Below, in pieces: positions 53,375 to 64,000 of a stretch of DNA of 64,000 nucleotides. Each line of letters begins with the position of its first letter. The stretch's first letter is position 1. This DNA is from Ciona intestinalis (taxonomy: Eukaryota > Chordata > Ascidiacea > Phlebobranchia > Cionidae): positions 37,652 through 101,651 of the forward strand of contig NC_020175.2 of the NCBI RefSeq assembly GCF_000224145.3. The letters run 5' to 3'. The position numbers and the translations under genes were made by a program. The notes beneath the pieces were generated by a model. That model was not told the DNA's origin. It worked only from the letters and a program-made list of their open reading frames with translations, and ran no database searches.

Positions 53375-54514
53375 AAGAATGCAGTTAAATATGAGTTTTA
53401 ATAATTTTTTAGTTAAAAAACATTTTGTTAAAGTTTATGACGTCAGTATTGAGTTGAACGAACTATTTTTTTGCAACAGAAGATATTATGACAGTTAAAT
53501 AAGTTTAAAATCTGCAGCGGGCGTTAAGTTATTTTAAAAGTAAAATTCAAAAGTTTGCTGTTAAAAATCTGTTCGATATTTGCGCGTATTTTATTTTGAG
53601 CGAAGGGGTAAGCAGATCGCGATTACTTTATAACAGGTTAGTTATTACAGGCTTACAGCTGTGGTCTACAATGGGCAATAAACCATGACTTATTCCCGCG
53701 ATTCGTGATAAAAATGTCCCTCGCGGTTCGACAAGAATTCGTTTGTGATGTCATAATCTTGTAAACGTCACAATTGTGGATTGTCCATGATCGACGATCG
53801 TCGTGCCGGGCGATGATGGGTGCCCTCGCTTCGGGCGCTGGATGCATCGATTCATTACGTCACAATCAGCAGTGTCATCATAACACCCGCTCGCTTATGT
53901 TCATCGTGTTCATTATCGAGACCATTATTACGTAACAGTTTAACAATGAGGATTATTAATTAATCAAGTTTGTTCTAGAAAAGGAAATCGAGAAGTTTTG
54001 CTATCAAAAGAATCAAAATTCGCGACGAATAAATTCCTATACTTCATTTCGTCAGTTTGACGTTTATGTTTTACATGTAAATCTAATCGGCAGTTTCTAA
54101 TAATATATTATCTTTATGAAATTAGGCGGTAGGAACAATTAGGTGATTATTGCATGCACAACTTCAACATCGAACATATCTTGCAGGTTTGGATTTTAAT
54201 TATATTTAAATGTTTATTTTGCGTGAACTAATGATGTGCCGATGATAGTATATATTTATACCAACAACAGTTTTTAATTTATATTATATAAGTTATTGAA
54301 TCGGCAACGGTTATTATTAATAGATCTCTTTTGTTAAATATAAAAATACACTTATTTGGTTTATCAAAAAATATTAATAAATTATTCATTGGACTGAATA
54401 TACCCAATTAGTAAAACACCGCATTTGCATTAGTAGATGCAGCATTTAAACCGCTTAATACTGCCACCGTACGACGACTTACCTGATTAATTTTTTGTTA
54501 CAGAAACTTTTAAA
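53375..54514. other. 5' flank of the trefoil protease gene
   Basis: AT-rich; CRE at 53438 and several TGATGTCA/TTACGTCA variants to 53930. The acceptor-like TTTTTTGTTACAG ends at 54503, eleven bases before the start codon. Confidence 0.45.
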
Positions 54515-57500
54515 ATGAGGTTTTCGTTGATTGCGGCGATCGCTATATCAGGTGAGTGTTTGGTGTTTAGTTTTTATAAAAATCATTATATTACATTGCC
54601 ATTCCTTTTGCTGTGTTTTACAATTACTTAATATTAAAAAAAAGTTTGTTTTTCTTTTGAATTGTTTTTTATCTATATAGTAAATGTTGTTTAAACTTTG
54701 CACAATATTATACTCCTGTCAGAATGCGTTCCATGTTTTAAACCGCAAATACTTAATCTTTAATAAATGCAATTCTAACTTTATTACTTATATTTTATCT
54801 CTAGTGTCCGTAATAGAAATTGTTGCTGGCCAAGTTTGCGTCCCGTCAGGTCCAAGACCCGATTGTGGATATCCTGGAATCACTCCGAGACAATGTATAA
54901 ATCAAGGTCAGTATAAGATGAAATACATTTGTGAAACTTCAAAATGGCTTAGTTTGGTTTAGGCAATTAAACAAGAATGAACTTAGTTTAATTATAATTG
55001 TCGTACCATGTAGATTGTGGAAGACGCAATAAAACACATTGTTTGACTTTTTTAAACTACATTAGTTGGTTCATATATTACATTGTGCACGGTAGCGGAA
55101 GAAGCAGAACAGTTTTGCAAAATCGCTAAAGGCAACCCGTGTATTTATATGCTAACATTTAACGTTTATTAATTATCCAACAGGATGTTGTTGGGATGAT
55201 AGCGTTGACGGCGTACCATGGTGCTTTCATAGAACCATATCAGCAACAATACGACCACAAAACCCAGCAGATTCCGAAGGATCTATCGGGGGTTCTTCTA
55301 GGGGAATCCCGGCGGTTATTCCCCAACCATTCGTAAAAACGAATGCAGCTATTCGTAAGTTTGTGAATGAAATTTATTTATCCTCGCGTGTTGGGACAAC
55401 AACAGTTATAACACGGGTGTCTTGTTTTAAAATCGCGTCATACTTTTTTATACTGTATAAATGATAATTTATACGACTCAAAAGTGACCACTGAGTTGGA
55501 TCAATTGCGGTAAATCGTAAACTCATTTATTAACGCATAGTTTTAAGACATATCACTAACAAGTCTTGTTTTAAAGAGGTAATCTGTTTAAAAAACAACG
55601 AGATTTAAGTTTGTCACTCTTCGTGTAAATATTCTTGGAGACAAACTTCGATTACGTCACAAACTTTCTCACACGAAACAGTCGCTATTATGACACAACA
55701 ATAACATATACAACGTCATAAACAAGTTTTACGTGACGACACAAGACAACTTATTGCGCAACAATGACGTGTCATACATACCACGTCACAATAACAACTT
55801 GTTACTATTACAATCGTCTTTGTGTTTAATTATGACGTATGTCATTGATTAATTGTTTACAATCATCCAAACAATGGAACGACGCCTCAAACAAACAAAC
55901 AATATGTCGCGCGGGTATAACTATGTGTTCTTCATAGTCGAGATTTTACGCATATAGCAGTGTAATAATGGATACCGTTAGCGCATATAATATCTAATAT
56001 TTTTTGATCGTGTTTTTAACAATGCTGTTCCAGAGTCGTGAGGATATGGTTTTATAATTGTGTAAATATTGTTTGTTTACTACCAAATGGGACGATATAA
56101 GAGAAAATGAAAACATAGACCACCTTACCCCTACGTATGATAAAACATGTATCATCTTACCCCAACCCAAATAAATACATGAACCATCTTACCCCAACTA
56201 CTTGAACAGAATTTACTGGTTGTTTGTTCCGATGTACTTCGGTGTCACGTGCGTTCCGAACATCGTGTGGACCAATCAACGACGAGAGATCTTGTGTTAA
56301 TGTTGGGTGCTGTTATGACGTCAACGATCCGATGACGTCACGAAAGTGTTACCATCCTGCAAGTGAGTCAGCAATTATTTTATTACTTAGCAAAAAAGGA
56401 TAGCGACAAATATGTAAAGTAAAAGTTTTTTTCTAAATTATCCCAGAGCCGAATTACAGGTTGCAAATAAGTTTTAATTGTTTTGTTTTTTTCATTTGAC
56501 CCTAACCATTATGACATCACAGTTCTAACCGGAAGCTGCCCGCCGACCCAATGTCAGATCCCTAGCGCCGTCGTGCGGCGATGTGGGTTCGGATTATCTG
56601 AGACAGAATGCATGGGCAGAGGATGTTGTTTTGGAACAATTGAAAACAGCGGTGTTTGTTATCATACGGAAAGTAAGGAAATTCTAGAAATTTATTTTGA
56701 AAGGATTTTATATTTGTTGCCGTATTTTACAAACCCCGTGCTCGCTTACGGGTTATGTATATGGTGATTGTTGTGCTGATAAATCGGACAACCCAATACT
56801 GACCACTGGGTTGGAGCAATTGCCTTTAAGTTTGTCTTGCTCAAGGACACATACGTAACCACTGAACAAATAAAAAGCACGAACATTTCAATTTATGCAA
56901 TATCTAACCATGGATATCATATATAACAGCTCCACCACGACCCCTATCGGAAATTCCCGCAACAACAACAACCACAACAGCAGCAGCAACAACAACAACA
57001 ACGACGTTAAGTTTCTTTGATCAACTACGACAAGCAGACGCCGACCCCTCAAGGTTTTCACTGGTTGACCTCTTGACCCGTGACGTATGGCAGTTACAGA
57101 ATATTGCACAAGGAAGAGACCCGGACGCTCCAACCACCACAACAACGTAAGAAATATGACCAAAATTATAAAAACACCCGTGTTTCGCATGACCGGAGTA
57201 TGCTAAGTTTGGAATGTGTCCGGTCGACATATATTATTATGCAGACCAATCAATAAGATACTAAACGAACATAACAGCTGTTAAAAAAGTAAATATGAAT
57301 GAATACAACTCATTTATCTTCAAGTGGCGAATAACATGGGTGTTCTGTTTTATACACCCCGTGCCCACTTATGCGAGTTGCTACGCATAACGTTATGGTT
57401 GATTATTTTGTGTTTGGCTGACAATTTGGAGTTAGCAACAAAACGACAGTCGCCATAGTACGCTATAGATAAAAACTATGTAAAGGGGTGTCAGTTAAAA

Positions 57501-60500
57501 ACGCGTGGCTGTTGCACCCAGTACGGTGGACTCACTTTGAGTTGTTAAATAACGCCACATATTCTTGACTACAGAACCACCACCCCTGCAACTACAACAA
57601 CAACAACGACAATCGCTACAACACCACGTCGTGTTACTGTCGCTACTACTCCAACTGCTCCAACTACACGACGATCTTGCAACTGGTTAGGACAATGTAA
57701 GTATATTAAGGAAATGTCGTATGTGGGCAGATATGGTACTGTTGGGCAAGATGAGACACCTTTAGCACATAATATCCAAATATCCTGATCGTGTTTTAAA
57801 CAATTAACAACGGTCTATGGAAGTCGTGAAGATACGGTTTTATGGTTGTTTTATAATTCTGTTCTTTGTTTAATATCAAATGTGAAAGTAAATAAAATGA
57901 AAAGGTGTTCCATCTTTTCCCACTTTACAAAATTTACTTATTTTGGTTGCAATATATTCTGCTAGCGGCCTTATTCTCTGTCCAGATCCAGTCAAGTTTA
58001 ATTAAGTTTAATAAAACAAAAGTTTCTCGTCAGATAAAACATTGTATAGTTTGGAATATAATCGATGTGAAATTTCGTTTAAGCGCAATTATGAATGGAT
58101 GGACTTAACAGGCGTAAATTTCGTCGGTAAAAATGATTAGGCCACTAGTTTCGTTTAAGATTATTACAGTAGTTTTTTGATATATGTTATTACACTATTA
58201 TTCGATCATTAAATTTCTTTGCTTTTTTCAGGCCGCACATTCGTTGTACCGCCACGACAGTGTTACCCAGTTGATTGTGGGCGACCACGTTTCTACCCTG
58301 GATCGCCCGTAGCAGCCAGTGCAGCTGGAAGCACTGTGAGGAAAATTGTTGGAGGAACAAGGTAACAAGGAGGTTTAAATAATATGTAACCTGGGATGTA
58401 GGTCTATTGCCTCATTTTTAAATGCATTATGTAGGTTATGTGAGTGTCCTTAGTGAGGCCTAAGATCTGGAATGTAGGTATATTACCCCATTACTCCAAC
58501 ACCCAGGGTGCAGCCATCTAGGCCACTTTGAGGCAGTTTATGGACACTCAATAAACTCACTGGGTGAATAGCCGCACATTAGACCTTAAATGTAGACAAT
58601 AAGGTCATCCATTACCCCTTCACGTTACTATAGCACGAAACATAACCGACTTCATATATTACAGAGCTTACCCATTCAGTCACCCATGGATGGCAATGCT
58701 CTTGAAGAAAGAAGGCAGACGAACCTTCTTATGCGGGGCGACTGTTATATGCGATAAGTGGCTTGTTACTGCTGCTCACTGTTTGAATAAACAAAGTCGA
58801 TCCAGTAGAACACCAGAGTAAGTAAACCTCATGCTCACTCTCAAGTAACAACACAAATATATTCTTACCAACCTTATATTCCAGTCTTGACGCAGTATTC
58901 TACACCATCCACGTTGCAAGGTTCATGGGCTGGAAGCAAACACACGGAACTCAGGTCCAGGAGTTCAAAGGGCGAGCTGGTAAGTTTGAACACCTTGATG
59001 GGATTCGAACCCAGGACCCTTAGGTTCTGTGGAGCCAAAAATAATTTAGTTGTAGCTTAAACATATAGGTATTATGACGAAACATACAATTCATGAGAAT
59101 CCGGTTTTTGTAAAGTCTGGGGATTTTCCAATAACCTCGGGTCAGGTCTTGTTACGTCACAGAAGCAATTATGACAGTTCTTCGAACAAAGCAATTACCG
59201 TCAAGCGCACCGCGCGTCAAAACAAACAGATTGAATATCAGTTTAGGACGAAAAACAACTTTGTTAAAATAACATGACATGATCTATATTTGTCCCTTCG
59301 ATTAGAGATCAAAAGTCAGATTAAATTAACAAAGCAAAGTACAAAACTTTCGATAAAAAGCGTTTCCTCCCTATAAAAAAATTAATTATACATTGAAGTT
59401 CTAGCGAAGAGGAAATCGGGCGCAAATAGGCCATTAGAAGCGGTTAAACCGGCCGAAATTGGTTAAAACCGGCCGTTATCCTATAAGAAGCAACGTTAAA
59501 GTTATCAAGTTTATACGTCACAGATAACACTATTACGTCACAAAACTGTTAACCCTTTATTACGTCACAGACATCGATTATCTTGAGCAACACGAGCGAT
59601 TTGTGCCTGGAGTTCAACGTGGAGTCATCACTTACGATATCGCGATCATTAAACTGAGGAAACGAATCATGTTCAACGAATACGTTCAACCAGCATGCTT
59701 GCCCAGTATAAGGGCGAGGGTGGGACAGGTTGTGTGGGCTACAGGTTGGGGAATTGATAAAGGTGAGATACGATGAAGAGGTGAATAGCTATGAGTGTGA
59801 AAGACGGTGCTTGTGTCCTAAAGTTTCGTCCGCCAAATTCTTGTCTTTAGTTCAGAACTTTTATATGGTCCTGTGGGGTAAGATGAATGACGTTAGCATA
59901 CAATATCCAATTTTTCCTAATGGAGTTTTAAACAATTAACAACGCTATTTTCATGGGGATTGGTTATCTAGCTCTTTGAATGTTCTTTGTATACTACCCT
60001 ATGGAATGAGAAAAATGAAAATATGGACAATTCACTGAAACAAAGAACATCTATATATCACAGCTTTGCGCCGGGAACTATTTACATTCGATATATTCAT
60101 CCGCAGGTCGCGGAGTTGACTCGAAAAACTTGAAACAACTTGGAGTTCGAGTTTTGAACGAATCTCGATGCCAAGAATTCGTGCCAGAGTTTGTTAACCC
60201 CCCTGGTGTGTTGTGCGCTGGTGGCGAAAGAGACCAAGACACATGCACGGTAGGTTGGGGTGAAAGTAACTTATTTATGCTTACTGGCGGACCAACGACA
60301 GTCGTTATAACATGGGTGTTCTGTTTCATACACCTCGTTCCCGCTTATAAGTTACCACGTATGTAACTTATTTATCCTCACCGACGACAGTCGTTATAAC
60401 ACGGATGTACTGTTTCATATACCTCGTTCCCGCTTACAAGTTACCACGTATGCAACTTATTTATCCTCGCATGGCGGGGCAACGACAGTCGTTATAACAC

Positions 60501-60938
60501 AGTTGTTCTGTTTCATACACCTCGTGCCCACTTACGAGTTACAACGTATGTAACTTTCTGTGTGATTGTATTTCTGTATGGCTGAAATTTTGTACATTCA
60601 TTAGTGATCATTGGGTTGGAGCAATTGCGGTTAAGCGTCTCGCCTAAAGACACATATGCTAACAATGGTAGCAGCGTTTGGCCTTGAACCCACACTTTCT
60701 CTTAAAATGACATTTTCTCTACATTCAGGGCGATTCAGGCGGACCGCTAGTGGGCCCTAGAGTGGTGGGACGAGACAGAAGTGGAAAATTGATTCAGAAA
60801 TGGCAATTATATGGTTTGACCAGTATTGGTTCACCAAGCTGTAATACTTTGTCGTATGATCGTCAACCAGCGGTCTACACCGACATAGCGTTTTACAAGC
60901 AATGGATCGACGCAAGAACCAACCGCTGTTGTTCTTAG
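54515..60938 (+). CDS. Secreted trefoil-mucin-trypsin protease
   Basis: Twelve exons: 54515-54551, 54805-54906, 55184-55354, 56523-56672, 56930-57146, 57575-57696, 58232-58361, 58665-58817, 58885-58979, 59571-59762, 60107-60249, 60729-60938 (573 residues, phases close). A signal peptide [12 protein letters not shown] leads to ~residue 21. Trefoil 1 has six cysteines (24, 33, 43, 48, 49, 60) and WCFHR; trefoil 2 has C114, 124, 133, 138, 139 and 149 plus an extra C109. A Thr/Ala/Pro-rich linker (~155-260) looks mucin-like and O-glycosylated. CGRP (282) precedes the activation site VRK304/IVGG. Triad: His348 (TAAHC), Asp415 (YDIAII), Ser507 (GDSGGP); Asp501 at the base of the pocket predicts Lys/Arg specificity. 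Trefoil domains stabilise mucus; a gut or epithelial role is inferred. I know no vertebrate gene with exactly this order. Confidence 0.92.
55369..55525 (-). mobile_element. SINE in protease intron 3
   Basis: AATTTATTTATCCTCGCGTG, AGTTATAACACGGGTGTC, GACCACTGAGTTGGATCAATTG; a reverse, internally shortened copy starting 15 bp after the donor at 55355. Confidence 0.65.
55955..56150 (+). mobile_element. TIR element (MITE) in protease intron 3
   Basis: GTGTAATAATGGATACCGTTAG at the left, GACCACCTTACCCCTACGTATG at the right. Interior GTGAGGATATGGTTTTATAA. It is followed by two further CATCTTACCCCAACC fragments to 56205. Confidence 0.7.
56735..56872 (-). mobile_element. SINE in protease intron 4
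   Basis: AACCCCGTGCTCGCTTACGGG, GACAACCCAATACTGACCAC, TTGGAGCAATTGCCTTTAAG, GCTCAAGGACACATACG; reverse. It fills most of the 257-bp intron. Confidence 0.75.
57295..57440 (-). mobile_element. SINE tail in protease intron 5
   Basis: ATGAATGAATACAACTCATTTATC, AACATGGGTGTTCTGTTTTATAC, CCCCGTGCCCACTTATG, then TTTGGCTGACAATTTGGA; reverse. Confidence 0.7.
57729..57926 (+). mobile_element. TIR element (MITE) in protease intron 6
   Basis: ACTGTTGGGCAAGATGAGACACC at the left, GGTGTTCCATCTTTTCCCACTT at the right; full-length interior. Confidence 0.8.
59872..60025 (+). mobile_element. TIR element (MITE) in protease intron 10
   Basis: CCTGTGGGGTAAGATGAATG at the left and a decayed right end near ATGGACAATTCAC; interior AATATCCAATTTTTCCTAATGG. 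Confidence 0.65.
60268..60692 (-). mobile_element. SINE with triplicated tail in protease intron 11
   Basis: GTCGTTATAAC recurs at 60301, 60390 and 60488, each followed by TTCATAYACCTCGT.CCC and AGTTAC.ACGTATG.AACTT. So three tandem tails (periods 89 and 98 bp) are followed by one body and head (GAGCAATTGCGGTTAAGCG; AACAATGGTAGCAGCG). It nearly fills the 479-bp intron. Confidence 0.8.
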
Positions 60939-61008
60939 TTTGTTTTATTTAAATTAATTTTGCGAGGCTTTTGGTTGAAGAGACATTTGTACAATAGTTG
61001 GATTCTAG

Positions 61009-61014
61009 AATAAA
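61009..61014 (+). terminator. Poly(A) signal AATAAA of the protease gene
   Basis: AATAAA 71 bases after the stop codon; a GT/T-rich stretch follows. Confidence 0.6.
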
Positions 61015-61234
61015 ACCTAAGTGGTTTTGGGATTGTATTTATTTTGAAACAATCAAACAAATGTGACGTAATATTGTTGCACAATTTAAGCTGCCAAACG
61101 AGAATTACAACATTTTAGAAATCGTTATATTTTGTCTTTTACTTTCATCCATATGTTTTAATAAACGCCGTTGTACTTATTATTATAAACTGCCTTTGTT
61201 TATGTGTTGGTCACATTTGATTTAGTTAGGAAAG

Positions 61235-61487
61235 ATGTCCACGAGCCGGACTCCGCCTACTTTTAGCCAAACCGGAGCGAAGCCGGAGTCGTAAAAATTA
61301 AAATAAACAGGAGCCGGAGTCGGGTTTAAATATGCCTTCTTAAAGCAGTTTTATACATGCACATAAATACGCAGTAAATTTTGTTTAAATTAAATTTTTT
61401 TCGGAGCAGGAGCGGAGTCGAAGTCAAAAGTTTCAGAGTCGGATGGGAGCAGGAGTCCAAAATTTCTGACTTCGGACACTCAATTAG
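61235..61487. repeat. GGAGCCGGAGTC-type repeat element
   Basis: Two GGAG-rich ends (GAGCCGGACTCCGCC, GGAGCGAAGCCGGAGTCG, GGAGCCGGAGTCGGG; then CGGAGCAGGAGCGGAGTCG, GGATGGGAGCAGGAGTCC) flank an AT-rich middle. The outer edges are loosely inverted (ATGTCCACGAG against CTTCGGACACTC). GC content is sharply different from the surroundings. Probably a transposon-derived element; family unknown to me. Confidence 0.55.
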
Positions 61488-61489
61488 CT

Positions 61490-62077
61490 AGGTCGCTTAC
61501 CATAGTGGTTCGCAACAGAGCGCGTACGAAGTATTTTGACCACAGCTCGTATATATGAACATTTTTATACGGTTATATACGAACTCTTGTTTTGACAGTT
61601 GCTGTAACCCATAGCCCTAAAAATATCGGTGTTTATACGACTCTGCTGTAACCAAAGTTAGCAGAGGCTGTAACAAGTTAAAATCATTTTATCGTAAGCT
61701 TACATAAAGGTGTGTGAAGTAGTTTCGGTAGTTTGATCACCGAAGTAGTTTGGCGGCAAATGTTTGTCTATTAATTAATGTTTAATTGGTTTCCACAAAT
61801 TAGTGTTAACAATTTTGAAATTGAGAATCATGCGAGTTAATTTTGTTAAAATAACGAGACGATTATTTCATTTTTTAAGATTTCAATAGGGGTTGCTATA
61901 ACAACCAACCGGTGATTCCCCGAAGCTACGAACAAGTTTGTTTTGAATTTTTTAAATTTATTTACAATTGCTCAAACTATTAAACTGTAATAAAACCTTA
62001 AAGTTTTAATATTAATAAGGTTTGAAAATCGGTTCGATTTTATAACTGTTTGTGTTTTTTACGAGAAAGAATTTAAA
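61490..62077. other. EFCAB2 5' flank
   Basis: AT-rich upstream sequence with TATACGGTTATATACGAAC and TAACCAAAGTTAGCAGAGGC. No separate gene recognised. Confidence 0.4.
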
Positions 62078-63299
62078 ATGGGTGAAGAAAAAGAATCTGC
62101 AGGTAATGAAATAATTGATCGTTCAAAATCATATTAAGATGGTTTTTGACTTCTATTTTTGATAATTAATAATTTAAAGGTATGTAAAAGATGCTGCAAA
62201 TGGTAATTTTACCATTTCTCAGCGGGAACATAAACTAAAAGTATTTGGTTTGCAGTTTATTTTACAAGTTGACGTGTTGTGTTGTAAAGTCTATTGTACT
62301 ACATGGGTAAGGCCTTATACACAGTGAGGTATACATTGACACAGTTGGCCTATATACTCAAATTTGTTTAAAAGTTTAAAAACATCTTCCACCCAACACT
62401 TATACATTCCATGATATTTAGGAATCCCTTGCTTTCTTACAACAAGCACCTTAAACAATATGCCAGGGAAGTCATCGTAAATTATAATACCTAGCACACT
62501 AGCTCAAAAAAAGTAATTTTAATTTGATCTAGCACAAGATTCAGTTGTCTCCAAATATCTAAGTCATTTAATTTCTTCACCAGAGTCGATGCTGGCAGAA
62601 ATTGAGAAGAAAATAACCGACTCTTTTGATATTTTTGATCATGAGTCGAATAAAACAGTTGATGTAAGAGAGATAGGAACCATTGTGAGGTCATTGGGCT
62701 GTTGTCCATCGGAAGGTAAACATATACATTAGTCCTAATAGATGTATTTTACTATCCTGGCAGGGTGGGCAACGACAGTCGGTATAACATAGGTAAAATG
62801 AATTTCCTATTCTTATTTATATTATAAATTGCCACAACATAGGGAAGATTGCTCGTAGGTCATTTGTAATCAATACTGCTGTATTAAACTATAAAAGGTA
62901 ATGCCAATTCGGACTTAATATTTAGGACAAAATGCCGGCCAAAAAAAAAAACTTTCTAATGTGGCACAGAGGTAAGCTGTTTGTTCAAATATAATATAAA
63001 GGTTATTTTTTCTCCAGGACATGGTTAAAGAGGTTATAACACAGGTGTATTTTACTACCGTTTGGTTTTGTTGTTTTAAACTCTGATCTTGTCATACAGC
63101 CGACAATATTGGTATAATATAATTAATATTTTTAATCTAAAGAACCCAGTATATATTATAACATAGAAACTTACATAATATATTCGCCACAAGGTGAACT
63201 GCATGACATGTTGGCTGAAATAGAGGAAGAAGAACCAACAGGTTACATCAGGTTTGATAAATTTCTTCCAATGATGACGCATATACTGATGGAACGAAG
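62078..63299 (+). CDS. EFCAB2: EF-hand protein EFCAB2 / DRC8, N-terminal part (partial)
   Basis: Three exons, 62078-62102, 62584-62715 and 63194-63299, in phases 1, 1 and 2, encode about 87 residues before the window ends. MGEEKESAGESMLAEIEKKITDSF leads into DIFDHESNKTVDVREIGTIVRSLGCCPSEG and AEIEEEEPTGYIRFDKFLPMMTHILMERR. Human EFCAB2 has FDHESNNTVDVREIGTIIRSLGCCPTEG and EEEEPTGYIRFEKFLP at the same places. The loop D-H-E-S-N-K-T-V-D-V-R-E has acids at positions 1, 3, 9 and 12, so it can plausibly bind calcium. EFCAB2/DRC8 belongs to the nexin-dynein regulatory complex of motile cilia. The remaining exons (expected to start YRP/YRPIPED-like) are beyond the right edge. Confidence 0.9.
62745..62795 (-). 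mobile_element. SINE tail fragment in EFCAB2 intron 2
   Basis: CTATCCTGGCAGGGTGGGC, AACGACAGTCGGTATAACATAGG; reverse and strongly truncated. Confidence 0.5.
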
Positions 63300-63347
63300 G
63301 TATCTATGATTGGAAAGAATTTGAGTGTTTATTAATTTGGTCCATTA

Positions 63348-63752
63348 CCGGCACGGCGCTGTGGTGTAGTGGGTGTATGTGTCCTTGGGCAAGACACTTA
63401 ACGGCAATTGCTTCAACCCAGTGGTCACTAATGGGTTGCCCAAATTATCAGCCATACATAAAAAAAAAATTCAAAAAAAAATAATCACCACAAAGTACAT
63501 ACATCGTAACTCGTAGATGGCACAGGTGTTAAACCATGTANNNNNNNNNNNNNNNNNNNNNNNNNNNNNNNNNNNNNNNNNNNNNNNNNNATGGGTGCCA
63601 AATTTATCAGCCATACATAAAAAAAAATATCACTTTACAAAGTAACATACATGGTACTCGTAAGGGTGGCACGAGGTGTTAAACTCATGTAAAAAAGACT
63701 GTCATTTTCGGGCCACGCCAGGATAAAGTAAGTTACATTCATTTATTCAAAG
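63348..63752 (+). mobile_element. SINE with gap, EFCAB2 intron 3
   Basis: GGCACGGCGCTGTGGTGTAGTGG, then GTGTCCTTGGGCAAGACACTT and GGCAATTGCTTCAACCCAGTG. The N run 63541-63590 interrupts it. After the gap TGGGTGCCAAATTTATCAGCC appears again, so either two tandem SINEs or a duplicated allele is present. It ends GCCACGCCAGGATAAAGTAAG plus ATTCATTTATTC. Confidence 0.8.
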
Positions 63753-64000
63753 GCATTATTAGGAACAAATGATTTTATTTGTATGGTGTGAAGATTTAGT
63801 TATTTAGAACAAAGTAGAAAGGTAAAATAAATCTGGAGTGTTAGAAAGATATTTCATATTGAATCTTTTCCCACCTTTAAACTAAAACATTTGAATCGAA
63901 TGAATCTCTTATTATATTCAATACATCACGTTGTTGCAATGCTCCAATAGAGCCACTGCTACTGGTTAGATGCTTGCACTGCAACTGAAATATATTGATT
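63753..64000. other. EFCAB2 intron 3 remainder
   Basis: AT-rich; no EFCAB2 exon and no repeat recognised up to the window end. Confidence 0.4.

Noticed and set aside
56888-57190. Leu-rich minus-strand ORF at 56888-57190
   Set aside because: Antisense of the Thr-rich (ACA)n linker exon of the protease gene.

Overview
The window reads as nuclear DNA of a solitary ascidian, most likely Ciona (intestinalis/robusta type). Evidence: compact AT-rich chordate genes with short introns, orthologues that align residue by residue with human proteins, and dispersed repeats of the kinds described in Ciona (a tRNA-derived SINE resembling Cics-1 and a small TIR element resembling Cimi-1). Species and repeat-family names come from memory of those families, not from a search.

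Layout, left to right. (1) 868-1791, minus: 5' end of SUPT5H (SPT5), continuing off the left edge. (2) 1.8-8.2 kb: repeats plus two CpG-rich promoter-like islands with no gene I could attach to them. (3) 8277-15875, plus: a 13-exon ZC3H4/6/8-family CCCH zinc-finger gene, including an apparent minor-spliceosome AT-AC intron. (4) 17106-18084, minus: mitochondrial-type cyclophilin (PPIF-like). (5) 19567-21396, minus: intronless BTBD9, head to head with (6) 22019-22607, plus: GEMIN7. (7) 23817-37816, minus: a 12-exon TRIM9/TRIM67 E3 ligase with a long C-terminal tail holding an FPPPPP motif. (8) 39.2-41.24 kb: a 71-bp minisatellite that seems to derive from the SINE tail and carries a SINE inserted in it. 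(9) 42138-44703, minus: 7-exon RAB4. (10) 44.7-54.5 kb: gene-poor, with a tRNA-Pro(TGG) at 48894-48965 and several TIR elements. (11) 54515-60938, plus: a 12-exon secreted protease (signal peptide, two trefoil domains, Thr-rich linker, trypsin-like domain). (12) 62078-63299, plus: first three exons of EFCAB2/DRC8, continuing off the right edge.

Exon structures were built by hand from splice signals, reading-frame continuity and similarity to remembered human proteins; all phases close. The genes have unrelated roles (transcription elongation and termination, mitochondrial protein folding, snRNP assembly, neuronal ubiquitin ligase, endosome recycling, mucosal-type protease, ciliary dynein regulation), so this is an ordinary mixed chordate neighbourhood and not a pathway cluster. 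The most unusual large-scale signal is a strong excess of the CRE-like palindrome TGACGTCA and its one-step variants in introns, intergenic DNA and even coding exons. I found no CRISPR array, prokaryotic operon or retrovirus-like element.
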